Below are positions 8,237 through 18,690 of a DNA stretch of 64,000 bases, piece by piece. Source of the DNA: an uncultured Prevotellaceae bacterium. Lineage in GTDB: Bacteria > Bacteroidota > Bacteroidia > Bacteroidales > Bacteroidaceae. The position numbers were made by a program, and so were the translations under genes. Within the stretch, counting starts at the first letter, position 1, and every line of letters starts with the position of its first letter. The notes under the pieces are model-generated. The model had not been told where the DNA came from. It made no database searches and saw only the letters and a list, made by a program, of their open reading frames with translations. Location of the stretch: NCBI GenBank assembly GCA_902789415.1, contig CADAOD010000018.1:1-64000 (forward strand), written 5' to 3'.

Positions 8237-9343
8237 TTATTTACTTTCTGCCAGTTTAATAACTTCTTTGGCAATGATGTCGGCAGAGTTGGGCAGGGCA
8301 AGCTTCAGTACGTTCTCGCTCAGCGACTGCAGCTTCTGGGCATCGGCAACTGTTTTGATGGCCAACTCCAACAGGGTTGCAGGGGCTTCGGCATCCTTCA
8401 CATAAATGGCGGCATCGCGGTTGGCCAGTGCCAGAGCGTTTTTAGTCTGGTGGTCTTCGGCCACGTTTGGACTTGGAACCAAGATAACGGGTTTGCCAAT
8501 GAGGCAGAATTCAGAGATACTGCTGGCACCAGCACGACTGATAACCAAATCGGCGGCCTTGTAAGCAGCACCCATATCGGTGATAAAGTCAGTTACCACC
8601 AGGTTGGGGATATTCTGTCCCTTCAAACGCTCAGCAATCTCGGCGCTGTAGTACTTACCTGTTTGCCAGATAAACTGGGCATCGGCAGCTTTTACTAAGT
8701 CGAGGTGCTGCAGCACGCTCTCGTTGATGGTGCGGGCGCCAAGGCTTCCACCTACCAACAGAATGGTCTTCTTTGCCGGATCGAGACCAAAGGTCTTGAT
8801 AGCATCCTCGTGCGAAATCTTTGTGTCGAGCAGAGCCTGACGTACGGGATTTCCTGTGAGGATAATCTTCTCAGAAGGGAAGAAACGCTCCATACCTTCG
8901 TAAGCTACGCATATCTTTGCTGCTTTCTTAGCTAACAGCTTGTTTGTAACACCTGCGTATGAGTTCTGCTCCTGAATCAGACAGGGGATACCCATGGCTG
9001 CAGCCTTGTTAAGGGTAGGACCGCTGGCATAACCGCCCACGCCTACTGCAACCTGAGGCTTAAAGTCCTTGATAATCTGCTTGGCCATACGTTGGCTCTT
9101 CCATATCTTGTACAGAACCTTAAAGTTCTTGAGTAGATTCTTTCTGTTGAAGCCGCAGATGGGCAATCCTTTGATTTCGTAACCTGCAGCTGGCACGCGT
9201 TGCATCTCCATACGTCCAAGGGCGCCAACAAACAGAATTTTGGCGTCGGGGCGCAGTGCTTTTACGGCATTTGCTATCGAGACGGCTGGGAAAATATGTC
9301 CCCCAGTGCCTCCTCCGCTAATGATGACTCTCAGTTCTTCCAT
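8237..9343 (-). CDS. murG: UDP-GlcNAc--undecaprenyl-PP-MurNAc-pentapeptide GlcNAc transferase
   Basis: GT28 glycosyltransferase that converts lipid I to lipid II on the inner face of the cytoplasmic membrane. 368 residues from MEELRVIISGGGTGGHIFPA, containing the first GGTGGH loop. The second glycine-rich motif, LLVGGSLGARTINE, lies near residue 190, and the donor site VISRAGASSISEF near residue 260. ATG 9343 was chosen over an upstream in-frame ATG (9367) because the family starts just before RVIISGGGTGG. Order ftsW-murG-murC is the classical one. Confidence 0.97.
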   Translation of the reverse strand: MEELRVIISGGGTGGHIFPAVSIANAVKALRPDAKILFVGALGRMEMQRVPAAGYEIKGLPICGFNRKNLLKNFKVLYKIWKSQRMAKQIIKDFKPQVAVGVGGYASGPTLNKAAAMGIPCLIQEQNSYAGVTNKLLAKKAAKICVAYEGMERFFPSEKIILTGNPVRQALLDTKISHEDAIKTFGLDPAKKTILLVGGSLGARTINESVLQHLDLVKAADAQFIWQTGKYYSAEIAERLKGQNIPNLVVTDFITDMGAAYKAADLVISRAGASSISEFCLIGKPVILVPSPNVAEDHQTKNALALANRDAAIYVKDAEAPATLLELAIKTVADAQKLQSLSENVLKLALPNSADIIAKEVIKLAESK

Positions 9344-9385
9344 ATTATATTTGATTATTGCGTGCAAAATTACAAATTTAATTTC

Positions 9386-10624
9386 TTATTCTGCTATTTT
9401 TAACTCCCTTTTTTTCGCAGAACGGCTAACACTTAATATAACGCCTATGTAGGCGCAGTTAATGATGGTAGATGTACCACCTTTACTGATGAGTGGGAGC
9501 GGCTGACCAGTAACGGGAGCGATACCTACGGCTACCAGCATGTTGAATGATGCCTGGATAACTAAAAGCAGGGCCAGACCCATGGCCAGGAAGGCTGGGA
9601 AATTGTTCTCGCAACGGCTGGCAATACGGGCTGTACGATACAGCAGAACGATGTAAAGGAATACGACTCCTGTGGCACCTATAATACCTAGCTCCTCGAT
9701 GATAATCGCAAAGATAAAATCGGAGAATGCCTGCGACAGGAAGTCGCGCTCTACCGACTGACCAGGACCTTTACCGATGATGTTACTCGATACGATGGCG
9801 ATGTTGGCGTGAGCAACCTGCGCGTCTTTGTCAAGATCATATTGGTCGGGGGTGATCACTTCTTTGTTCGAGAATTTCTTGATACGTGATTTCCAGGTAT
9901 CGGCACGGTGCAGCAGCTTCTCGATTTTGCTCTTCTCCTTGGGGGCAGTAACCACCTGTTCGGTCTGGGCTTTATCTACGGCCACATTGGTATCGTTACC
10001 TACGGCCATAATGAGTAGTAAGCCTACCAAGGCCAAACCAATCACTACACCTGCCAGTTTTATCAGTTGGAAAGCCGGTACGCGACCGATAAACATCATG
10101 AGATATACTACCAAGCACAGCAGGGCTGCCGTCGACAGGTTCTCGACCATAATCAGGAAGGCGATGGGGGCCACGATGCACAGGATGTACTTGAAGGCCT
10201 TTTTATCGGCTCCGTTCTCGCGTTGCATGGCACTCAGAATCTGGGCTGTGGCCAGCACAATGGTGCCTTTGGCAATCTCGGACGGCTGGAACGTTAAGCC
10301 GAAGATATTAATCCATCGGCTGGCATCGCCGGTTCGTTCGCCTGCCGCCAGTACCCATAGCAAAAGTACTACGGTGATGATGAGTAAGAAAGGCGTCATC
10401 AGCTTGAAGTAACGGCACGGGATGTTAAGGGTAACTACCGCTACCACTGCACCCAATATGATGGTGACGGTGTGGAACACGATAGGGCCCATGTAGTTCT
10501 GACTCTTGTACGTCAGGTTACTCGAGGCTGAGAATACCTCGACTATACTGATCATACAGAGGAAGAAAAATACCATCCAGATGACCTTGTCTCCTTTAAA
10601 GATGTTGCCTATTTTCTTGTTCAT
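9386..10624 (-). CDS. ftsW: Lipid II glycan polymerase FtsW (SEDS family)
   Basis: Polytopic SEDS protein that polymerises lipid II at the septum with its partner class B PBP. 412 residues with about ten membrane segments. Family blocks include FQPSEIAKGTIVLATAQIL, DFIFAIIIEELGIIGA and PLPLISKGGTSTI. A charged loop of about 60 residues (KEKSKIEKLLHRADTWKSR and following) interrupts the usual large periplasmic loop. RodA is the alternative name for this fold; the dcw position beside murG and murD favours FtsW. Confidence 0.94.
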   Translation of the reverse strand: MNKKIGNIFKGDKVIWMVFFFLCMISIVEVFSASSNLTYKSQNYMGPIVFHTVTIILGAVVAVVTLNIPCRYFKLMTPFLLIITVVLLLWVLAAGERTGDASRWINIFGLTFQPSEIAKGTIVLATAQILSAMQRENGADKKAFKYILCIVAPIAFLIMVENLSTAALLCLVVYLMMFIGRVPAFQLIKLAGVVIGLALVGLLLIMAVGNDTNVAVDKAQTEQVVTAPKEKSKIEKLLHRADTWKSRIKKFSNKEVITPDQYDLDKDAQVAHANIAIVSSNIIGKGPGQSVERDFLSQAFSDFIFAIIIEELGIIGATGVVFLYIVLLYRTARIASRCENNFPAFLAMGLALLLVIQASFNMLVAVGIAPVTGQPLPLISKGGTSTIINCAYIGVILSVSRSAKKRELKIAE

Positions 10625-10627
10625 TCT

Positions 10628-11959
10628 TTACAGACTTCTTGCTATTGTCTTAAACTGCTCGCCGCGATCCTCCATATTCTTAAAGAGGTCGAACGAAGCA
10701 CAGCAGGGGCTTAACAATACGGTTTCGCCTGGCTTTGCCATCTCGTAGCAAGCCTCCATACACTCCTTCATCGAGTGAGTGTCGCGAACTGGAATACCTA
10801 AGTTGTCGAAGTTGTCGTGCAGCTTCTGGTTGTCGGCACCTAAGTACACAATGCCCGAACACTTCTCCTTGACCAATGGCTTGATGGGTTCGTAATCGTT
10901 GCCCTTGTCCTTACCACCGATAATGAGGATTACCTTGGTCTTCATAGCCTCGAGGGCATACCAGCAGGCATCTACGTTGGTGGCCTTTGAATCGTTGATA
11001 TACTGCACGCCACGAACGGTACATACCTTTTCCAAGCGGTGCTCAACACCAGGGAAGTCGCTCAGACTTTTGCGAATCTCTTCTTTCTTGATACCTGCAA
11101 TGTCGGCAGCGATACCGGCAGCCAGCGAGTTGTAGATGTTGTGTTTGCCTGTAAGACTCAGACTTTCCTGCTCCATGTTGAATGGCTCGGGTTTCTCAAT
11201 CTTATACTGGCCCTCCTCGATGTAACCAATCACGCCTTTCTCTTTCAGTTCAGAGAATGGGTACTGGATAGAGTGGATATCGTACTTCTCTAATTCGCGC
11301 TTGATGATGGGATCGTCGGCCCAGTAGATGAAGGCGTCCTTATCTGTCTGGTTCTGGATGATACGCATCTTGGCATCCACATAGTTCTGCATCTCGAAGT
11401 TGTAACGATCCAGATGGTCGGGTGTGATATTCAGCAGAATAGCGATGTCGGCACGGAAATCGTACATGTTATCGAGCTGGAATGAGCTGAGCTCGATGAT
11501 GTAGTATTCGTGTGGATCCTCGGCCACCTGTAAAGCCAGTGAGTTACCGATGTTACCTGCCAAACCAGCATCGTAGCCAGCCTCCTTAAAGATATGGTAG
11601 ATGAGCGAGGTAGTGGTGGTTTTACCATTAGAACCTGTGATACAGATCATCTTTGAATTGGTATAGCGACCAGCGAACTCAATTTCGCTGATGATATGGA
11701 TACCTTTGGCAATGATCTTCTGAATCATGGGAGCGGTATCGGGAATACCAGGACTCTTAATGATTTCGTCGGCATTCAGGATTTTCTCTTCTGTGTGCTG
11801 ACCTTCCTCCCACTCAATTTGGTGAGCGTCTAACTGTTTCTTGTACTTGTCGGCAATCTTCGACATGTCTGAAACAAACACATCGAAACCTTCTTTCTTA
11901 GCGAGAACAGCAGCTCCTGCGCCACTTTCTCCTGCTCCTAAAATTACAATCCTTTTCAT
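10628..11959 (-). CDS. murD: UDP-N-acetylmuramoylalanine--D-glutamate ligase
   Basis: Mur ligase adding D-Glu to UDP-MurNAc-L-Ala. 443 residues: the N-terminal domain starts MKRIVILGAGESGAGAAVLAKK, the ATP loop is ITGSNGKTTTTSLIYHIF near residue 110, ELSSFQLDNM follows, and the ligase domain has YINDSKATNVDACWYALEAM and IIGGKDKGNDY. The D-Glu ligase is recognised by the DSKATN block. It lies 3 nt before ftsW and 8 nt after mraY, so all are likely on one transcript. Confidence 0.97.
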   Translation of the reverse strand: MKRIVILGAGESGAGAAVLAKKEGFDVFVSDMSKIADKYKKQLDAHQIEWEEGQHTEEKILNADEIIKSPGIPDTAPMIQKIIAKGIHIISEIEFAGRYTNSKMICITGSNGKTTTTSLIYHIFKEAGYDAGLAGNIGNSLALQVAEDPHEYYIIELSSFQLDNMYDFRADIAILLNITPDHLDRYNFEMQNYVDAKMRIIQNQTDKDAFIYWADDPIIKRELEKYDIHSIQYPFSELKEKGVIGYIEEGQYKIEKPEPFNMEQESLSLTGKHNIYNSLAAGIAADIAGIKKEEIRKSLSDFPGVEHRLEKVCTVRGVQYINDSKATNVDACWYALEAMKTKVILIIGGKDKGNDYEPIKPLVKEKCSGIVYLGADNQKLHDNFDNLGIPVRDTHSMKECMEACYEMAKPGETVLLSPCCASFDLFKNMEDRGEQFKTIARSL

Positions 11960-11967
11960 ATACTTGT

Positions 11968-13239
11968 TTAACGCATCTTTAATGTAATGATGGTGAGGGC
12001 GGCCAGAATAATAGATGTAATCCAGAATCGGATAGTAATCTTCGACTCGTGGAACGGACGATGGGGCCAGCCCTTCAGAATATATCTACTTGTAGCATCG
12101 AGTTGTGAGTCGAGCTTACGGAAATTGTCGTGGATAGGTGTGGCACGGAACACGCGCACACGCTGACCCTTGTGTTTCATGAACTTGAACCACTGGGTCT
12201 GGATAATTACACTCAGACTCTCGACAAAGAAGATGCCGCACAGGATAGGTAACAGCAACTCCTTGTGGATGATGATAGCGGCCACACCGATGATACCACC
12301 GATAGTTAGCGAACCGGTATCGCCCATGAATACCTGGGCGGGGTAGGCATTGTACCAAAGGAAACCAATCATGGCTCCAACAAAGGCACAAAGGAATACT
12401 ACCAACTCCTCAGAGTGAGGGATATACATAATATCGAAGTATGAGGCATAGCCGATGTGTGATGACACATAGGCTAAGATGCCAAGTGCCACTCCGACTA
12501 TAGCTGAGTTTCCTGCGCACATACCATCCATACCATCGTTAAGGTTGGCGCCGTTTGATACGGCTGTAACGGCAAAGATAGTGATAAATACAAAGATAAT
12601 CCAGCCTGCTGCAACCTTATACTTGCCGCAGAACGCCATAACGTTCGAGTAGTTGAGGTTGTGGTTCTTGATAAACGGAATGGTGGTCTGTAACGATTTT
12701 ACTGCCTCCTTGTTGTGTTTTACCACAATCTCCTGATTCTGCTGTCTAACGTTCACATTCTCGCGAACCACTACATCAGGACTGAGCCAAAGTGTAAGAC
12801 CAACGATGAAGCCGATACTTACCTGACCAACAATCTTGTATTTGCCTTTCAGACCCTCTTTGTTGCGCTTGAAAATCTTGATATAGTCATCCAGGAATCC
12901 TAGGAAACCTAACCATACGGTGGTGATAACCATCAGGATAAGGTAGGTGTTGCGGATACGACCGAAGAGCAATACAGGGATGAGGATGCTCACGATGATG
13001 ATGATACCACCCATGGTGGGCACACCTTTCTTCTCGACACCGAATGGGTCGATACTTGGATCGCGCTCGGTCTCAAAAATGCTGCGGCGCTTCATCCACT
13101 TGATAAACTTCTCACCAAACCATGCTGAAATGAGCAGCGACAGGATGAGCGTGAGTAGTGAGCGGAATGAGATGTACGCCCACATGTGTGATCCAGGTAT
13201 ATCGTACTGGTCGAGAAATCTGAACAGATAATATAACAT
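11968..13239 (-). CDS. mraY: Phospho-MurNAc-pentapeptide transferase
   Basis: Integral membrane enzyme that transfers phospho-MurNAc-pentapeptide to undecaprenyl phosphate, making lipid I. 423 residues, about 60 more than E. coli MraY. The hallmark blocks PTMGGIIIIVSI, FLDDYIK, NLNDGMDGMCAGN and FMGDTGSLTIGG are present. The extra length is a loop of about 60 residues (roughly VRENVNVRQQNQEIV through NYSNVMAFCGKYK). Loops of this kind occur in other Bacteroidetes MraY, from memory. It lies between murE and murD; the usual murF neighbour is absent. Confidence 0.97.
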   Translation of the reverse strand: MLYYLFRFLDQYDIPGSHMWAYISFRSLLTLILSLLISAWFGEKFIKWMKRRSIFETERDPSIDPFGVEKKGVPTMGGIIIIVSILIPVLLFGRIRNTYLILMVITTVWLGFLGFLDDYIKIFKRNKEGLKGKYKIVGQVSIGFIVGLTLWLSPDVVVRENVNVRQQNQEIVVKHNKEAVKSLQTTIPFIKNHNLNYSNVMAFCGKYKVAAGWIIFVFITIFAVTAVSNGANLNDGMDGMCAGNSAIVGVALGILAYVSSHIGYASYFDIMYIPHSEELVVFLCAFVGAMIGFLWYNAYPAQVFMGDTGSLTIGGIIGVAAIIIHKELLLPILCGIFFVESLSVIIQTQWFKFMKHKGQRVRVFRATPIHDNFRKLDSQLDATSRYILKGWPHRPFHESKITIRFWITSIILAALTIITLKMR

Positions 13240-13250
13240 AGTTGGTATGA

Positions 13251-14702
13251 TTATGAGTTAAAAATTTCCTTTACTACTTCCTTGTCATCAAAGTGGTGCT
13301 TTACACCCTTAATTTCCTGATAGTCCTCATGTCCCTTACCGGCAATCAGAATAACATCGCCCTTCTCGGCCAACATGCAGGCGGTGCGGATAGCCTCACG
13401 ACGGTCGACAATGCTCAGCACCTTCTTCATTTGCTTCTGGTCGAGGCCAGCCAACATATCGTTGATGATATCCTGAGGCTCCTCAAAGCGGGGGTTGTCG
13501 GAGGTGATAATGACCTTGTCGCTCTGCTTGACGGCCTCCTGAGCCATGATGGGGCGTTTGCCCTTATCGCGATTGCCTCCGGCACCGCATACAGTGATAA
13601 CCTTGCCCTTGCCGTTCAGCACTTCGTGGATGGCATTGAGCACATTCTCCAAGGCATCGGGCGTGTGGGCATAGTCGACAATAGCGGTATAACCCTCGGG
13701 TGAGTGGATAGGCTCCAATCTTCCGTTTACACTCTTCAACGTACTCATAATGAGCAGGATATCCTCGGGCTTCTTGCCTAACATTACAGCTGCGCCATAA
13801 ACGGCCAACAGGTTGCTGACGTTGAACTTACCGATAAACTGCACGCCAACCTCCTTGCCATTGATGTCGAGATACATACCCTCAAAGTGGCACTCGATGA
13901 TCTTAGCCTTAAAATCGGCCATGGTTCGGGTAGAATAGGTCTTAATGTTAGCCTTGCAATTCTGTACCATCACCATACCGTTCTTGTCGTCGGCATTGGT
14001 AATGGCAAAGGCATCTTTCTCCAAACCATCGAAGAAAGCCTTCTTGGCATCGCGATAGTTCTCAAAGGTTTTGTGATAGTCCAAGTGGTCGCGTGTCAGG
14101 TTGGTGAATAAACCACCTGCAAATTTCAGTCCGCCGATACGCTTCTGTGCAATGGCATGACTCGAGCACTCCATGAAGGCATACTCACAACCAGCATCTA
14201 CCATCTGAGCCAGCAAACGGTTCAGCTCGATGGGGTCGGGAGTCGTATGATCGGCAGGTATAGCCTCGTCCTCGATGTAGTTGCAAACGGTTGACAGCAG
14301 ACCGCACTTATGTCCGAACTTACGGAACATATTATATAATAAGGTGGCGATAGTGGTCTTGCCGTTAGTACCTGTTACTCCTACCAGTTTGAGTTTACGC
14401 GATGGGTCGCCATAGAATTGGGTGGCAACCTCGCCAACGCAGCCCTCCGTAGATGCTACCTGAACGAATGTTACTTTAGGATCCTGTTCCTCTGGCAATG
14501 TCTCGCACAATACAGCAGTAGCTCCTAACTCAATGGCTTTTGGAATGAACTTGTGTCCATCGGTTACGGTGCCAGGGATGGCTACAAACAGATGACCAGC
14601 TTCAATACGACGTGAATCGATGTTCACACCCGTAATCTCTACATCAACATCGCCCAGCGTGTTGAGTACCTCTACATTCTTGAGCAGTTCATTTAACTTC
14701 AT
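13251..14702 (-). CDS. murE: UDP-MurNAc-L-Ala-D-Glu--2,6-diaminopimelate ligase
   Basis: Mur ligase that adds the third stem-peptide residue. 483 residues from [20 protein letters not shown], with the ATP loop [19 protein letters not shown] near residue 110, [16 protein letters not shown], and the C-terminal [16 protein letters not shown]. The DNPR motif is characteristic of the meso-diaminopimelate-specific enzymes, so the wall is predicted to contain mDAP. ATG 14702 was preferred to the in-frame 14747, which would overlap the end of ftsI by 22 nt. The gene ends 11 nt before mraY. Confidence 0.97.
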   Translation of the reverse strand: MKLNELLKNVEVLNTLGDVDVEITGVNIDSRRIEAGHLFVAIPGTVTDGHKFIPKAIELGATAVLCETLPEEQDPKVTFVQVASTEGCVGEVATQFYGDPSRKLKLVGVTGTNGKTTIATLLYNMFRKFGHKCGLLSTVCNYIEDEAIPADHTTPDPIELNRLLAQMVDAGCEYAFMECSSHAIAQKRIGGLKFAGGLFTNLTRDHLDYHKTFENYRDAKKAFFDGLEKDAFAITNADDKNGMVMVQNCKANIKTYSTRTMADFKAKIIECHFEGMYLDINGKEVGVQFIGKFNVSNLLAVYGAAVMLGKKPEDILLIMSTLKSVNGRLEPIHSPEGYTAIVDYAHTPDALENVLNAIHEVLNGKGKVITVCGAGGNRDKGKRPIMAQEAVKQSDKVIITSDNPRFEEPQDIINDMLAGLDQKQMKKVLSIVDRREAIRTACMLAEKGDVILIAGKGHEDYQEIKGVKHHFDDKEVVKEIFNS

Positions 14703-14725
14703 ATGCTTATACCTTATTATATATA

Positions 14726-16840
14726 TTAATCTAAAATGAGTTCGCACACCATTCCGTGCTTGACAGCCGAGCCGGCGTGGATACTTTGTGACTTAACTTT
14801 TCCTCGTCCTTTGATTCGCGCCTTGATATGACGGCTCTCTAACAGATAAACGGCATCTTTGGCACCCATGCCAGTTACATCGGGTACGGTGTGCTTGTTG
14901 CTTTCGTGATTGTTGGGCACCTGGGCCTTGGTCTTCAGACTGGCCAAAACGTAGTTGGCTGCCTGACTGTCGCCTTTCTTCACAGCTGGTGTTAACGATG
15001 AGCGTGAATCGCGGGCATCATCCACGCTACGCTTCAGGCTCTGCGCCATTACACCTTCGGCAATATGGTGGAATACTACACCGCTCATACCACCACCAGA
15101 TGCGGGAAGGCCCGACTTTTTGAGGCAGACGATACAAGTGTAGCGTGGGTTGTCGGCAGGGAAGAAACCTGCGAAACTCAACCAGTAACGGGTAACACCT
15201 GAGTGGTAACTACCAAATTGGTCGGCCACCTGGGCTGTACCTGTCTTACCTGCCACCTTGAATGATTTAGAGCCAGCCTTCTTACCCAGACCCTGACTAA
15301 CCACGTGTTCCAGAATGGTCTGCATGGTCTTGATGGTCTGTGGTTTGGCAATGCGCTCTTTCAGCACTACAGGTTCGAACTCACGAATAACCTCGCCGTT
15401 CTTCATCAGTTGCTTCACAAAGCGTGGCTGCATCATCTTGCCGTTGTTGGCTATCGCATTATAGAAAGCCACGGTGTTGATAGGTGCTATCTGGGTTTCG
15501 TAACCGATACTCATCCAGGGTAGGGTGGTCTTACTCCAGTACTTTGATCTGTCGGTAGTCTTGGTGTCCGGCATACGGATCATAGGGGGATGATAACCCA
15601 CCAAGGGCAACTTCAGGTCTTCGTGTATACCTATTCTATATAGACCCTCTACGTATTTCTTGGGGTTGTGACCGTAGTACTTGTCAATTAGGTAGCTTAC
15701 GCCGATGTTCGAGCTCACCTCAAGGGCGCGTGCTACATTGATGGTGCCATAACCGCCACGTCGCCAGTTGTGATCCTTCATGGGGCGACCGTGCATTTCC
15801 ATTACACCGCAACCTGTGGGGATTGTCATTGTGGTGTCGATGACGCCGTCGTCGAGGGCTACCAGGAACGAGGCTACCTTGAATACCGAACCAGGTTCGC
15901 AACGGTAGCTGATGGCGTTGTTCACCATCTCGTAATAGTTGCCGTCCAATCCACGGGTCATATTTACAATGGCTTTTACGTCACCAGTCTTCACTTCCAT
16001 CAGAATGGCAACACCCATTTCACCGTTAATCTCCTTCAGTTCATCTACTAAAGCACGCTCGGCCAAATCCTGCATGCCAACATCGATGGTTGTTACTACA
16101 TCAACACCATCCTCGGGCGACAATACAGGGATATCGAGGTACTTGCTCAGAATCTTACGGCGGTGCATCAAACCGTTCTTACCACGCAATAGTGTGTCTA
16201 AGGATAGCTCCAGACCATTCTTGGCACTATCTTTTGCACCGTACATCTCACCGATGGTACGTTGGGCCAAGGTGCCGAATGGCTTACGACGTGAATTGAA
16301 GGTCTCCCAGTGGAAACCGCCTTTATACAGTTTCTCTCTAAAGATGGGCAGTTCGTGTACTTCGCAGAAAGTGTTATAATCAATACGGCGAGGCCAGATA
16401 GCCCAGTGGCGGGCACCTACAGTGCCGTTCTTCATTACCTTACGCTTACCCTCCAACAGATGCGCCTTGAATTCGGCGGCCGACTTCTGAGGAAATATCT
16501 GGTTCAGACCATAGCAAATAGAATCAATCTCGGCAGCCCAGATGGAGTCGCGCTTATGTACGCCAGTAGAATCTTCAGCACCTGCCTGGAAATCCATATA
16601 TACTTTATATTCTGGTATGCTGCTGGCCATCAGCTGACCGTCGCAACTCAGAATGTTTCCACGATTAGGCTTAACAGTTACGCTATCGCGCTTGAGTCGT
16701 GAGGCCACTTGAGTCCAATAATCTTTCTTGGCAGTCATGATGTACATGGCTTTGCCCACTATGGCAAAACCAATCAGCGTGAGTACTACTGCTATGACGA
16801 AGTAGCGCGGCATGACTTTATCGCTATTGAACTTACTCAT
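14726..16840 (-). CDS. ftsI: Class B penicillin-binding protein FtsI/PBP3 with PASTA domain
   Basis: Septal transpeptidase that cross-links peptidoglycan with FtsW. 704 residues: one N-terminal membrane anchor ([18 protein letters not shown]), a dimerisation domain, then the transpeptidase with S318-x-x-K321 (EPGSVFK), S376-S-N378 and K532-T-G534. A single C-terminal PASTA domain ([20 protein letters not shown] onward) follows. PASTA domains on septal PBPs are best known from Gram-positive bacteria (PBP2x, SpoVD), but they also occur in Bacteroidetes. It sits between ftsL and murE. All catalytic motifs are intact. Confidence 0.96.
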   Translation of the reverse strand: MSKFNSDKVMPRYFVIAVVLTLIGFAIVGKAMYIMTAKKDYWTQVASRLKRDSVTVKPNRGNILSCDGQLMASSIPEYKVYMDFQAGAEDSTGVHKRDSIWAAEIDSICYGLNQIFPQKSAAEFKAHLLEGKRKVMKNGTVGARHWAIWPRRIDYNTFCEVHELPIFREKLYKGGFHWETFNSRRKPFGTLAQRTIGEMYGAKDSAKNGLELSLDTLLRGKNGLMHRRKILSKYLDIPVLSPEDGVDVVTTIDVGMQDLAERALVDELKEINGEMGVAILMEVKTGDVKAIVNMTRGLDGNYYEMVNNAISYRCEPGSVFKVASFLVALDDGVIDTTMTIPTGCGVMEMHGRPMKDHNWRRGGYGTINVARALEVSSNIGVSYLIDKYYGHNPKKYVEGLYRIGIHEDLKLPLVGYHPPMIRMPDTKTTDRSKYWSKTTLPWMSIGYETQIAPINTVAFYNAIANNGKMMQPRFVKQLMKNGEVIREFEPVVLKERIAKPQTIKTMQTILEHVVSQGLGKKAGSKSFKVAGKTGTAQVADQFGSYHSGVTRYWLSFAGFFPADNPRYTCIVCLKKSGLPASGGGMSGVVFHHIAEGVMAQSLKRSVDDARDSRSSLTPAVKKGDSQAANYVLASLKTKAQVPNNHESNKHTVPDVTGMGAKDAVYLLESRHIKARIKGRGKVKSQSIHAGSAVKHGMVCELILD

Positions 16841-16849
16841 TTCGTTTCT

Positions 16850-17287
16850 TTATTCTGGTACATTAATAATATATGGTGGCTGGTCGGAAATGTGCAGTAA
16901 CGAGTCTTTGTTCTGCTTCAATGCCTCCAGCACATGACTCTCACGGCATTTCTCTGTCAGGGTACTTGAGCTTGATAAAGCCTTGTATTTGGCATGCAGC
17001 AGCTCCTTCTCCAGTTTGTCGATGGTAATCAGATCCTGCTGGCACTGGTATCTTGAGGCTACATAGACGATGGTGAATACTACCATGAGTACTATCAGCC
17101 AAATCTGGCGGCGCACCATATCGGCTGTCAAGAAATCGCCACCAAGAATAGTCCTCAGATTTAGTGCTGGGGTGAGCTTGGGGTCTTCCTCCTTCACCTT
17201 CTCCTTAATCTTCTGGATGGTCTTCTTGGCGTGCTCTTTTACTTCGGCAGCTTCAACCAGTAATTCTATGTCCTCTTTGTTCTCCAT
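16850..17287 (-). CDS. ftsL: FtsL-like divisome protein
   Basis: 145 residues with a highly charged cytoplasmic N-terminus (IQKIKEKVKEEDPKLT), one membrane helix near residues 62-82 (IWLIVLMVVFTIVYVASRY), and an extracytoplasmic helical region with leucine heptads (IDKLEKELLHAKYKALSSS). This topology and the position between rsmH and ftsI match FtsL, which with FtsB and FtsQ activates FtsWI. Sequence similarity across this family is low, so the call depends on position and topology. The cytoplasmic tail is longer than in E. coli FtsL. Confidence 0.85.
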   Translation of the reverse strand: MENKEDIELLVEAAEVKEHAKKTIQKIKEKVKEEDPKLTPALNLRTILGGDFLTADMVRRQIWLIVLMVVFTIVYVASRYQCQQDLITIDKLEKELLHAKYKALSSSSTLTEKCRESHVLEALKQNKDSLLHISDQPPYIINVPE

Positions 17288-17295
17288 TTTCTTTC

Positions 17296-18210
17296 TTAAA
17301 TTTTCTCGGCAATTCTCAGTTTGGCGCTACGGCTGCGAGGGTTCTGCTGCTGTTCCTCCTCGCTGGGTACGATGACCTTGTTGTTAATCAGACGGAAAGG
17401 AGCTTCGATGCGACCAAAGAAGTCCTGCTTGATTTTTCCCTCTACATTGCCGGCTTTCATCATATTCTTTACAATGCGGTCCTCCAACGAGTGGTAAGTG
17501 ATAACCGATAAGCGACCTCCCTCGCCGAGCAAGTCTTTGGCTCCGTTCAGCATCTCCTTTAGGGCGTCCATCTCGTGGTTCACCTCTATGCGAAGGGCCT
17601 GGAACATCTTGGCCATCTCTTTCTTCTCGCGTTCTCGTTGGAAGAGTTTTTCGGTGGCGCTCATCAAGTCGCCTGTGGTTTCAATCTTCTTCTCATTACG
17701 TGTCTTGATGATAACCGAGGCAATCTTGCGAGCATTCTTCAGCTCGCCGTAGATGTAGAAAATATCGGCCAACTGCTCCTCATCGTAGGTGTTTAGTATC
17801 TCGGCAGCTGTGGCTCCGGCGCGTTTGTTCATACGCATATCCAACGGAGCATCGAACCGGAATGAGAAGCCACGTGTTTCATCATCAAAGTGATGGCTCG
17901 ATACACCTAAGTCGGCCAATAACCCGTCGATATAATCCACACCGTAATAGCGCATCCAGTTCTTCAGGTATCTGAAGTTGCTGCGTACAAATGTAAAACG
18001 ATTGTCGTTTACAATGTTCTTCTCGGCATCAGGGTCCTGATCGAAACTGTATAAATGTGCCTTTTCATCGAGTCGGCGCAGTATTTCCTTACTATGACCG
18101 CCACCGCCAAAGGTAACGTCTACGTAAATGCCGCCAGACTTGAGGGCAAGTCCGTCTATGCTCTCATTGAGAAGCACGGGTACATGGTATGTTTCAGCAG
18201 TGGTAATCAT
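17296..18210 (-). CDS. rsmH: 16S rRNA (cytosine(1402)-N(4))-methyltransferase
   Basis: SAM-dependent methyltransferase modifying C1402 in the ribosomal P site. 304 residues: HVPVLLNESIDGLALKSGG at the start, the SAM loop YVDVTFGGGGHSKEILRRL, then LLADLGVSSHHFDDETRGFSF, and the C-terminal TYHSLEDRIVKNMM with PRSRSAKLRIAEKI. Full length. Its start overlaps the mraZ stop by 4 nt (ATGA), which suggests translational coupling. The conserved mraZ-rsmH-ftsL-ftsI order supports the assignment. Confidence 0.97.
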   Translation of the reverse strand: MITTAETYHVPVLLNESIDGLALKSGGIYVDVTFGGGGHSKEILRRLDEKAHLYSFDQDPDAEKNIVNDNRFTFVRSNFRYLKNWMRYYGVDYIDGLLADLGVSSHHFDDETRGFSFRFDAPLDMRMNKRAGATAAEILNTYDEEQLADIFYIYGELKNARKIASVIIKTRNEKKIETTGDLMSATEKLFQREREKKEMAKMFQALRIEVNHEMDALKEMLNGAKDLLGEGGRLSVITYHSLEDRIVKNMMKAGNVEGKIKQDFFGRIEAPFRLINNKVIVPSEEEQQQNPRSRSAKLRIAEKI

Positions 18211-18662
18211 AAAGTTTCACCGTTATTCATCATGTTCTCAAATTCGATACCGAATTCTTCTTCAGTCTTCATTGTCTGCTTTAATCGCTCGGGCGCCCAT
18301 AGCTCGATAGTGTTGTCCAGACCAATAAACTGGATGTCCTGCTCTATCTCGGCTACCTTCAGCAAGCGCTTAGAGATAAGAAATCTACCATTACCGTCAA
18401 GCGTAACAACTTCGGCCTCCGATACAAACTGACGGAACATCTGCTGGTGGGCTTGCTTCCATGGGTTTAGTTGCGACTTCAGAAGATCAAGACGCTCGTT
18501 CCATACGCTTTCAGGATAGAGTACTAAGCAATTCTGGAAGACGTCTTTTCTGAGTACCAGATTCTCCTCGCCAGATGCTTGCAGCACCTTGCGGAAAACG
18601 GCTGGCAGGAAAGCTCTTCCCTTAGCGTCGATCTTTGCCTCTGTATTACCTATAAAACGCAT
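18207..18662 (-). CDS. mraZ: Transcriptional regulator MraZ
   Basis: AbrB-fold DNA-binding protein that in E. coli represses its own dcw promoter by binding direct repeats. 151 residues with two copies of the MraZ fold: MRFIGNTEAKIDAKGRAFLP at the N-terminus, and EVVTLDGNGRFLISKRLLKV as the second repeat (both with the D-x-K/N-GR pattern). It is the first gene of the dcw cluster, overlapping rsmH by 4 nt. Three boxes at 10-bp spacing directly upstream (18709-18732) are consistent with autoregulation. Confidence 0.96.
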   Translation of the reverse strand: MRFIGNTEAKIDAKGRAFLPAVFRKVLQASGEENLVLRKDVFQNCLVLYPESVWNERLDLLKSQLNPWKQAHQQMFRQFVSEAEVVTLDGNGRFLISKRLLKVAEIEQDIQFIGLDNTIELWAPERLKQTMKTEEEFGIEFENMMNNGETL

Positions 18663-18690
18663 GCGTACATATTTAAAAAGAAATTTGCCG

